The notes under the pieces were generated by a model. The model was not told where the DNA came from. It saw only the letters and a list, made by a program, of their open reading frames with translations, and did no database searches. This document shows positions 51,098-60,600 of a DNA stretch of 64,000 bases, in pieces; position 1 is the stretch's first letter; every line of letters starts with the position of its first letter. The translations under genes and the position numbers were made by a program. The stretch covers positions 372,001 to 436,000 of the forward strand of contig QXJR01000023.1 of the NCBI GenBank assembly GCA_020975725.1, read 5' to 3'. The DNA is from Picocystis sp. L7 (lineage: Eukaryota; Chlorophyta; Picocystophyceae; Picocystales; Picocystaceae).

Positions 51098-51552
51098 CTT
51101 CCCCCCTCTCCCCAAACACCCCCACGTCCACACCTCCACGTCCCCGCCCCTGTGGCAAACCGGCTTCCCTTCTCCCTTTCCCTTCCCTCCCTGGCTTCGG
51201 TTTCTTCCATTCCAAAGGGAAGGGACCACATCCCTTTCTCCCTCCTCTCCCCATCCAGCTTGGTTCGTTGGGGGATTGGGATGGTAAGGACGCCATCCTC
51301 CTTCGATCCCCCCCCCCTCCTCCCCTTCCGAACGCGAAGAAAAACAAACAAAAAAACAAAAACAAAACAAAACAAAAAAGAAGAAGAAGAAGAAGAGGCC
51401 TTCCCATCGCCGAAGACCTCCACGGTCGCTTCGCCACTTGATCGAAAGAAAGGAAAGGAAAGGAAAGGAAAGGAGAGGAAAGGAAAGGAAAGGAGAGGAA
51501 AGGAAAGGAAAGGAAAGGAAAGGAAAGGAAAGGAGAGGCGAAGCGCCTCGCC
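51098..51552. other. SF3B4 5' region with simple repeats
   Basis: After the MULE target duplication (51098-51108) comes GC-rich DNA, then an A-rich AAAC/GAA tract (51342-51398) and a GAAAG pentanucleotide run up to 15 bases before the ATG. Confidence 0.5.
51444..51538. repeat. AAAGG/AGAGG pentanucleotide microsatellite
   Basis: About 95 bases of AAAGG units with occasional AGAGG, almost certainly in the SF3B4 5' leader or core promoter, since the ATG is at 51553. Confidence 0.9.
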
Positions 51553-52257
51553 ATGGCGACGAGGCGGATCGCGGGAAGGAACGCGGCGGAGAGGAACGCC
51601 GAAAGGACCGCGTACCTGGGCGGTTTGGACGCACAGGTCACCGAAGAAGTGGTCTGGGAGCTCATGACGCAGGCCGGAAGCGTGGGTGCGAATCGAAAAC
51701 GCAACGAAACGCGAGAACGATGCTCACGTGGGAGCGCCAGCTGACGCGGACCAACAGCCGACGTGTACCTGCCGAAGGATCGCGTCACCGGACAGCACCA
51801 AGGATACGGATTCGTGGAGTTCGAGACGGAAAGGGACGTCGAGTACGCCGTGCGGATCATGAACATGATCCAGCTGCACGGAAAACCCATCCGCGTCCAT
51901 CCCTCCGCCCAAGAGAAAGGAACGCCGGAAGTGGGCGCCAACCTCTTCGTCGGCAACCTCGATCCGCAAGTGGACGAAAAATCGCTGTACGATACCTTCA
52001 GCGCGTTCGGAACCGTGCTCCACGCCGGCGTGCCCAAAGACGCCGAAACGGGACAGCCCAAAGGATACGGATTCGTCAACTACGCCGAATTCGAGGCGTC
52101 CGACGCCGCCATCGAAGGGATGAACGGACAGTACCTGTGCAATCGACCCGTCACCGTCAACTACGCCTTCAAAAAAGACACCAAAGGTGAAAGGCACGGA
52201 TCCGAAGCGGAAAGGTTGCTGGCGGCCCAAAGGAAAAGGCATGGGACGAATTTCTGA
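51553..52257 (+). CDS. SF3B4: Splicing factor 3B subunit 4 (two RRMs), two exons
   Basis: Exons 51553-51685 and 51758-52257 give 210 residues. The 72-nt intron (GTGCGAAT...CCAACAG, branch GCTGACG) is needed: joining yields [16 protein letters not shown], which keeps the exact spacing of the conserved AGPV...[17 protein letters not shown] block. RRM1 spans about 18-95 and RRM2 about 105-185 ([20 protein letters not shown], then KGYGFVNY), ending [16 protein letters not shown]. The protein is part of the U2 snRNP SF3b complex that contacts pre-mRNA near the branch site. Human SF3B4 is 424 residues with a Pro-rich tail; here that tail is absent, as in yeast Hsh49. Confidence 0.93.
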
Positions 52258-53977
52258 TCCCCTTGGATGCGTGCGATGCACCCGAACGTACAATGGCCAG
52301 AGCGCACGCCGACGAGGGTGGATGCCCGAGCGAAGGAATGGACACCGACAGACGCGCCACGGCCTTCCCCCCGCCCACCCGAGGTCCCCATGAAGACGGA
52401 AAGGATCACCACCATGGATGCCAAGCGGCCACGGGAGGTCGGACGAGACACGCACGCGCAGGCATAGCCCGGATCCGCCGCCCACCAGCGGCATCCGGAG
52501 GAACGCCGTGAACCTCCGACCCTGTGGTCCATCGGGGCGGTCCGGCCACCGCGCGCCGGCGAAGCTCGGGGAGCACAAACGCAGGATTCCCATTCGAGGC
52601 GCGAGGACCCTCCTTCCTGGATGGCGTGGTTGGCGTACGCGGGATGGAACGGTTCCGCGCATCCTCCTGGAACGGGACCCTTGTTCGTGCCATGAGGTGG
52701 AGCCTCCGACAAGGAACGGATCGATCCTTCGTGCCCGCCAACAACAAAAGCGCCGTTCCAATTTTTCGTTCGTGGAGCGGGTACGGTACGACGTGGCTCG
52801 ATGGTTTTGCTGCGGCAAGGGGGTCGCGTCTCCGACCGCGGACGGGTTCGTTCCTGCGGAGGCCCGTGCGGGGCCGATCCGCCTCGTGCCACTTTGTTCG
52901 AACCGTGCAGGCACTCGCCCATTGCGCCGCGGGACTGGTGCTGGGCGGTCGAATCTTGAGGCCGGTGGAAGCAAAGAGCGGCCACGGGGTGTGCGGGGAC
53001 TAATGCACGTGTGTGTTGCTCGAAATCGCTCTCGCGCGTCCGTCAAAGAATCCTCTGAATTGTGCACCCTGTCGTGTCACGCTGCCGGTCCATGCGCATC
53101 CGCAAGGAGTTGGGATATCGGACAGCTTGTGCGGGGAATGGGTGGATCCTTGCGTGGTCAACCGTGGAGGTCTTTGGCCGATGGAAGAACACCGTCGATG
53201 TCTGCAAGCGAGAGCATCCGTTCTTGATCTCGACACCCGCACCCGTCAGCAGCGCATTGACGCTCATCCCGATGCGTTGCCTCCCTTGGTTTACGGCCGT
53301 GCCTTGAAGCTCCAGGTTCTTGTCTGGACGGACGTGGGTTCGAGCAAGGTGTTGCGCTCGACCCATGGTGTTCGTATCGAAGGTGTCTCCGTACCAGTTC
53401 TCCTTGGCTTCCTCTGCAAGTCCCGCTGCGCGGATCTATCTCGTACACGACGTTCGACTGCCCACGATGGGAGGACCAGCCCCGCCACGTGATCGCCCGC
53501 CCTTGTGCTTCGAGTCCACGTGTCACCCCCGGACCCATCGATCGCGTGCCAGGTGGACCCGCCTCCCTTTCGCCCCGCCCCCCCTCCGACGCGTACGGAC
53601 GGGACGCACCGCACCCGTCCGTCCCCCACCGTACCCCACGTGGCACCCGTCCCTCCGCCCCGACCCCACGTGGCATCCTCGGTCTCCCCCCGGAGGTCTT
53701 CCCCGCCAATCGGAACCCGCCACCTGGATTCCCTCCTCCTCCCCTCCTCCTTCCCCGATCGGGACCGTACCGGTACGAACCCGGGTCTGATCCCGGACGT
53801 TGATCGGACGGACTCCACCGTTGAACCCGAACGCCCCCCCCCCTTCGAATGCTATCGATATCTCGTCCCAAGGTATCGATGGGAGGGTACGAGGACGTAC
53901 CCAGGGGAGGAGGGGCCCACCTCGGGGCGCCTCCATATGGAGGCCAGAGGCGGCGGTGGCCAGACAACCACGTCATC
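52258..53977. other. GC-rich interval; possible small minus-strand gene unresolved
   Basis: Long overlapping frames exist on both strands, as expected from high GC. On the minus strand 53430-53140 shows exon-like patches (EAKENWYGDTFDTNTMG, DKNLELQGTAVNQGRQRIG, DIDGVLPSAKDLHG), with two TTGCAG acceptor-like sites and a CTGAC branch-like site, but the frames do not join cleanly. No family is recognised. 53500-53977 is the probable promoter of the next gene. Confidence 0.3.
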
Positions 53978-55186
53978 ATGGCCGTACACAAGGCCGCACC
54001 CGCCCCTCCGCGGATGGTGCGATTGTCCGGGAGATCCAGCACAGGTCCAAGGAGGCGATGCCACACGATCGTGCGCGTCCAAGGATCGATGGGACTGGGA
54101 GACGCCGTGGAAGAAGCCGTCCTGAAAAAGTTTGGAGAAGACAAGACCAAACGAGTGCTCGAATCTTTCCGTAGGATACGAGAAGGGAACGAGTTCGAAC
54201 AGATGCACGAAGGAAAAGGAATGCAGGTGAGATTCGTGGCAAGGACGGGAAAATAAAACGGTGACCATCCATCCGCTCCAGCACGAGAGGCGAAGAGAGA
54301 GAGAGAGAGAGAGAGAGAAAAAGAGAGGAACATTCAACAGCAACTGACCGACGTGCCCCAAACTCGTGTGCAGCAAGCAAACTCGTACATTGAAGGCCTG
54401 GAACCCATCCCTTTCCACGAGGTGGAAGATCACCCGTGGATGGTCGAACTGGAGAAACATGCCGCAACCATCCGCAAAGAATTCATCCTCAGTCAAGCGC
54501 GAGATCTCAGCCGAGGCAATCGCATCTGGGAAATGGCGCTCACGAAAGACGCGCTGGCCTACGGGCCAGACTGGAGGACCCTTGTCCTGCAAGATAGAGG
54601 TCGATGGGAGCCAACCAATACCCAGTTTTTCCCCAACACCACCAAAATCATCAAAAGCCTGAATGCACCAACGTAAGTGCCGGCATCTGTGGATCATTCA
54701 AGGAGCGTAAGCGCCACACGCATGCATATAACCACAAGCTAACGTTGCACCGTTGGAAAAAACAGGAGCGAAGTTTTCTTCGCAAAACAGGCCCCTCGTA
54801 CCGGCATAGCGCCACACACGGATTTCACGAATTTCATTTTGACCGCGCATTTGGCCCTGATCGTTCCGGAAGGCGAGTGCGTGATGAAGGTGGGCGAAGA
54901 AGAACGTAGATGGGTGGAAGGAAAAGGCATGATCATGGATACAAGCTTCATCCACTCCACCCGAAATGATACGGATGGGACGAGGTATGTGCTTATCACG
55001 AGGTTCTGGCATCCTGGACTGGATCGCGTGGAACGCCGAGCCCTGCAGTTTATCTTTGACTGTTTGGATGATCCATCCACTTTGGAAAGGCAGTCGCAGA
55101 CACCCTCTACCCCATCCCAAAAACCAAAGAAATCCATCAAAAATAAGGCAGGGAAGAAGAAATCTGCTGCCCGCCGCAAACGTTAA
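53978..55186 (+). CDS. Aspartyl/asparaginyl beta-hydroxylase-domain protein, three exons
   Basis: Exons 53978-54226, 54374-54672 and 54766-55186 give 322 residues. Introns are 147 nt (GTGAGA...GTGTGCAG, branch ACTGACCG) and 93 nt (GTAAGT...AAACAG, branch GCTAACG), and both joins keep the frame. After a helical N-terminus comes the 2-oxoglutarate/Fe(II) domain: FHEVEDHPWMVELEKHAATIR, then APHTDFTNF with His200 and Asp202, MKVGEEERRW, and DTSFIHSTRN with His246, ending RFWHPGL. Those residues form a His-x-Asp...His iron site. The C-terminal 40 residues are Lys/Ser-rich and may be nuclear or RNA-binding. The substrate is unknown. An upstream in-frame ATG at 53849 is possible. Confidence 0.85.
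54293..54328. repeat. GA microsatellite inside intron 1
   Basis: A roughly 36-base GA-rich run lies in the first intron of the hydroxylase-like gene, between the donor and the branch site. Confidence 0.9.
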
Positions 55187-55361
55187 GACAAGGTTGGAAT
55201 GTTTCCAGGAATACTGTGGATGGAATGCTTCCCACCAGCCCGTACTATCTATCCAAGATAAACATCATCGCACACGGGACATTTTTAGAAGCTTTTATTT
55301 TTTTGATTCAATGTAGATTGTACAGGACTGCATGATATACCGAAAGGGTTCATCATTCACG

Positions 55362-56366
55362 CTACTGCAAATTGAACTCCCGTGCTAAAGAAGACAGGGA
55401 TGCCATGTCCACTGCTGAACCCCCGCAGACCTCCACGACCACCGGCCCCCTGTTGCCTGGTAGGATAGCTTCCAATGCGTTGACGGCTGCCAAAGCTGCG
55501 CCGCAGGCTGGCTCAACCAGGACCTTCTTTTCATCCGCGAATTCTAAGCACGCTCTGACTGCGTCTCTGTCCTCACAAGTCCAGCTTTTCAACCACCCAT
55601 CTTGATAGGCCTGATAGGCAACATCAAATATCTCTTGGCTGGGAGCAGGCGCACCGAGGCTTTTGGCGACGGAGTCGATGCTCGCAAGAGGCACCGGCCT
55701 GCCCACCTTCAAAGCTTGGGACAAGCAGTCTGCTCCGATGGTTTCTGCTGCGATCACGTGCACCAGGCCTTCGAGCCCTGCTTTCTTCAGCCCTCTGAGA
55801 ACTCCCATCAGTAATCCTCCACCACCCACAGCTACCACGAACACGGCTGGCATCGGCTCGCCCATGGCAGCTAGATCATCCAGGACTTCTTCCACCAACG
55901 ATGCATGCCCTTCCCATGTATCCTCGCCGTGAAAGGGGTGAACATAAGCCGCTCCTCTCTCCTGAACCACTGCACGAGCTTTCTGGTCTGCTTCGTTCCA
56001 ATCCTTTCCATGGCGCCATACATCTGCACCCAAGCCACGCAGCTTATCCGCCACAAATTCAGGCGTGCTGTCAGGGAGTATAACGGTGGCAGGGATGCCC
56101 ACCGCGCGTGCTGCATAGGCTGCTGCCAAACCTGCATTTCCACCGGAGGAAGACACCACGCAATCGGCACCATTCTTCTTGGCCATTTGCACGCACCTGC
56201 CCACGCCTCTCAGCTTGAAGCTTCCACTTGGTTGCAAGGCATCCATTTTCAGCCACACATCCATTTGGTCCTTTCCACCGTCGCCTGGAGCCCTCGCCAC
56301 CGCTTCTCGACGCAGCAGAGGCGTTCTCACGTGTATGGGACGCATGTCCATCCCTTCCTTGGCCAT
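55362..56366 (-). CDS. L-serine/L-threonine dehydratase (PLP fold type II)
   Basis: The 334-residue enzyme is predicted to deaminate L-serine to pyruvate, or threonine to 2-oxobutyrate, in the cytosol. The PLP lysine is Lys51 in LQPSGSFKLRG, the phosphate loop is SSSGGNAGLAA (about 72-82), and VVAVGGGGLLMGVLRGL and VEPACGAALAAVN are the family blocks. There is no ACT domain, so it is not the plastid isoleucine-pathway IlvA. Length equals animal SDS/SDSL (about 330). I start at ATG 56366 (MAKEGMDMRPIHVRTPLL), which has a good context. In-frame ATGs at 56390 and 56471 would add 8 or 35 residues. It converges with the hydroxylase-like gene, 175 bp apart. Confidence 0.88.
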   Translation of the reverse strand: MAKEGMDMRPIHVRTPLLRREAVARAPGDGGKDQMDVWLKMDALQPSGSFKLRGVGRCVQMAKKNGADCVVSSSGGNAGLAAAYAARAVGIPATVILPDSTPEFVADKLRGLGADVWRHGKDWNEADQKARAVVQERGAAYVHPFHGEDTWEGHASLVEEVLDDLAAMGEPMPAVFVVAVGGGGLLMGVLRGLKKAGLEGLVHVIAAETIGADCLSQALKVGRPVPLASIDSVAKSLGAPAPSQEIFDVAYQAYQDGWLKSWTCEDRDAVRACLEFADEKKVLVEPACGAALAAVNALEAILPGNRGPVVVEVCGGSAVDMASLSSLAREFNLQ

Positions 56367-57691
56367 CGTTCGATGCGTTGGCGCGCGCATGAGCGCGCTT
56401 TTCGCGCCAGAAAACGCGCCTCCCTCGAGCACCACCAAACAACCGTAAACTTCGCACTTAACTGGAGCCATCCAGGGACAGCCGAGGGCGAACCGGATGG
56501 ATGGAGAATGAATCAGCTCAAGGATGGTTGCAAGCAAGACTCGTGTACCGTCGGATGGTAGAGGTGGATGGCGACGATGGCATTTCGAAGCACGGTGCAT
56601 GGGGTGGAATGCACGGTGGCACGTTGGTCGGGGACTTTCCCCCTTGAACCGCGAGCGATGACGTGCGAACAGAGTTCATTTACAGCCGAGGATCAATGGA
56701 CAAGAAGGCGATGACTATGAACGCTACATAGGTCGTGGTTTCCTATTCCGGTTTCATGCGACCGTTCCATCGCAAAGTCAGTTGAATGTAGAATGGACAA
56801 CGAGACCCCGCTTGAGCCATGTAGAACAAAAGTTTGGAGCGTTGCAGTTTAAAACTTACACATGCTTGCGAGGAATAGGAAACGATGAAGGTATGGAGGA
56901 AGCAGGAGTTTTGTTCCATGGGTTTTCCATTCGGATGCTCTAAGCACCGGTGACGGTTGCTTCCAATGAGAATCGCAGACCTAATCGAAACATCTGGAGC
57001 GTGCTTCTCGCGGAGCGATGGGTCGTTCCATGTATTTCCGAGCGAGGGAAGCACACACAAGGTGAAGAGGCCGAGTTGCACGTGAAGGTGTGGACCCGTT
57101 TTTCGTTCACGACTCGGCTCTTCGGTTCCACCCCCGATCTCCTCGTTCCAACCGCGGTAGGTCGGAGAATGCACGGCTCGCACCGTGCGGTGCCATAAAG
57201 GAGGGGTGCATCTCGATGGCGCAAGAGCACGTTGGTTGGGACGAGTTGCAAGCTTCGTCCGTCCGTGCCTTTTCTTCTCGTTGAATCGTTCATCCGGTTC
57301 TACCTTCCCTGTACCACTCCGGATGCGCAGGACGTGTTTGGGCCCTTGGGTTCCAACGCATCCACTTTGGATCGTCTTGTGACGACGGTTCAAAGCCCCA
57401 CCCCTCGTGGCGGTTGGGTGACCGAACCCACCCCTGTGCTTTCGATCGGGTAAAATCGACAGGTACCAGCCCTAATTCGCTGTCACCTGGCTGGGTTTCC
57501 GGGGCTCTGCCGTTCGGGATTCCTCCCTTCGTTCGGGATTCCCTGGGGTTTCTCTCCGACCACGTGCCCCCCCCCGTTCCCGGATCGGGCGGGAAAAAGG
57601 ACCCCCGGATCCAACCCCCCTGCGTCTCCTCCCTCGTCCCGGACGGAGGGGATCCTCCTTCCCGACCCCCTCCCTTCCGCCCCTGGACCCC
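56367..57691. other. Divergent intergenic region between dehydratase and exchanger genes
   Basis: 56640-57300 is of average composition with short frames and no recognised feature. 57400-57691 is GC-rich, with CTTTCGATCGGG and long C and G runs, and is probably the exchanger promoter. Confidence 0.45.
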
Positions 57692-60600
57692 ATGGTCGAT
57701 CACGTGGGTCCCCCCCCCATCCATGAGAGAGGGAAAAGGGACTTGTTTTCAGACGTGGAAAAGAGGGCGATGGAGTCGGCATGGACGAGCGCGCTGTGGA
57801 GCACGGAATCGAGCCGAGAGGCCGAAGGACTGCTGTACTGCGAAGCACACAACGTGTCCTACGCGCACCGCGTGGTGAACCGCGACGACGACAACTTCTG
57901 CGCCGTGCCGGACGGGAGTGCGGATGCCGTGCTCCTGGCGGCACTGGCCATCACCTTCGCCTGCGTGCTGCGTGGGAAGCTCAGCGCCGTATGGCTGCTC
58001 CTGGCCGGCATGGCCACGCAGGTGCTCGTCTATGGCGTCAACACCTGGCACTTGGGCAACGCCACGGTGCTGTGGACCAGTGCAAGGCCACCGGAAGTCT
58101 TCTATTTCGTGTTCCTGCCCGCACTCATGTTCGAATCCGCATCCAACCTGGACGCATTCCTCTTCAAGAAGGTGCTGATTAAGGTCCTGGTGTTCGCCGT
58201 CGCGCTCGTGCTTGTGCAAACGGGACTTACCGCCTTCTCCTTGGTGTACCTGCTCGACCTCAGGAAGTATGGATGGACCGTGGAACATGGCCTGCTCATG
58301 GGAACTACCCTTTCCATGACAGATGCAGTCGCAGTCACCTCCGTGCTTGCCACCACGGATGCACCGGAGGAGCTCGGGGTGGTGCTGGAAGGGGAAAGCC
58401 TCCTCAACGATGCCAGCGGTTTCGTGCTCTTCAGCATGTTCCTCAAGTATGCAACCGATAACGTTCCCCTCAGCGCTGGGTTCGTTTTCACCCAGGCTCT
58501 GTGGGACATGCTGCTGCTTGGAATCGGCGGCGTACTCGTCGGTGCGTTCTTTGGTTATGGTCTTATTATCACGCTTCACTACATGAGGAGGGCGGGGCTG
58601 GACAGAGAACCAGAAATTGCCATGTCAGTGGCGGCCGCGTACTTGTGCTTCTACGTCGCTCAGGGTCCAGCCGGCTTCTCTGGACCGGTTGCTGTGGTTA
58701 CCACCGGGCTGATGGTGAATGCGAAAGGTAAGGCAGACCTCTCGCCAGGTGTGCAAGAGCTCTGGCATAGGTTCTGGGGGTTGCTGGCCTTTATGGCCAA
58801 CGGCATGGTCTTTTTCTTCGCCGGCGTGTCCGCTATGAACTTCATACTGTTTGCTGGGCACCACAAGAGCTTTGACAAGACTTTGAGCTTGGCTTATCTG
58901 CCCTTGATCTATGTGCTGCTTTTTGCTCTGCGGTTCCTCTGCATATGCCCCATCTGGATTTTTTCAAGGCTTACTTCTGAAAACCCAAAGTCAGCCATGA
59001 CGATAAACGACGTGGTTTTCCTGACCTTCACCGCACTCCGTGGTGCTATGTCGCTGATTCAAGAGAACGAAGTCATTCTTCAACCAGGGATACCAGAGTC
59101 TGTCAAACTTCAAATGGTTGTATGGACAGCTGGATTCACATTGATGACAATCTTGATCAACGTCCCTTTGCTACCGTGGCTCTTCAGGCTAACTGGACAT
59201 TCTAGCCGTGCAGTGGGCCAAGCATATCTTCACACAAAAGCAATCCAATCACTCCACAAATTCACAAGGCGAACTGTGGAGGCAATGGTTAACCTGGAGG
59301 TTCTGAAAAAAGCAGATTGGTCGTATGTGCTGGATAGCGTTCTGCCCAATCTTCCGGAAGATACAAAGGAACTATCGCAAGTTGAATTTTCAGACGAGGA
59401 GTCCCTCACTCGTCCATTGCTGACTGTTCAACAAGCCAGCCCAAAAGCAGAACAAAAGCTCAAGCAGCCATCAAATAGTTTTAGAAGATTCGCAGACTTG
59501 TTGTTCAAGCAACCAGCTGAGGCCGAAGTGCATTTTCTACCACTTTGTGAAGAGGCAGCACAGCCTTCTCCTGGCAAAGTGGCACCCGGGGATGAACTTT
59601 ATGGGACCAACGCTGAAAACGCACAACACTCCATTGACATCTCCAAGGAAGCAAGCCTCCAAAAGTTCGCAGTTGAAGAGTCAATGCTCCAACCAAGTTC
59701 CTTTCATTCCTCTTCAGAAGATCCAAGCCTCGCAAACATGGCCAAGGGTTCCAATATGTATGGATTCAGCCATTCGAAAGAGGATGCAGATGATCCTTAT
59801 CTTGACGAAATGAGGGCAAGGCTGGTTGCTGGACTAAAGCACTACATCTACAAGAAGCGAGCGGAGGGCTTCCTGTCGCCAAGCGGACTACGTTGGTTGA
59901 AGTATGCTTTGGACAAGCAGCTTGACAGTGGTGGAAGGCTTGCCATCTGGGCGTATGTTGAATCGCAGATAAGTGGTGGTAAAACAGTGTGGCTGGCTGG
60001 TGCACTTGATCAGTTCATCCGGCGGGCACTGCAACCTACCCTGCAATTCAAGGTATTCCGGTGGATTGTTCGCAAAACCACAAGACCGCTTCTCAATGTT
60101 TTGAATAATAAGCATTTGCTGAGCGAAGAAATAGCGTCAGACTACCTCAGGGCCCTTCTCAATGGGAACCACAATCACTGGTTGAAGGAAGTTCCTTCGC
60201 TGGTCGAAGAGGTGGAGAAGGAGATATCAAGCTTGCGGCAGTACCTTGAATATGCCGAGCTGGAATCTCCAGAACGTACAAAGGCAATCCACTCTTACAG
60301 GGCCATCGTCGCAGCCCTCACACAGCAGCAAACCTTTGTAGAGGAGCTTTTTGAAGGGGGCATGATCAAAGAGTCAGAAAAGGAACAAATCCTTGCCCCT
60401 ATCACATCGAAGCGTGAGAGTGTTATTGCACAGGGACCTAATTGGAAGATCTCTGGTCTGCTTGGTGGTTTGAAATCAGTGCCTGGCTTCGGAAGATTTT
60501 CTAGCGAATGGCTTTGGCGGTACTTGGTTACGAAAGGACAGCTCAAGACTTTCGACAGTGGTAAACTCCTGCTTGACGGTACAACAACCGACAGTGCAGG

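Noticed and set aside
51724-53067. 447-residue minus-strand frame
   Set aside because: It is antisense to SF3B4 exon 2 and continues into GC-rich DNA; Arg/Pro-rich without a fold.
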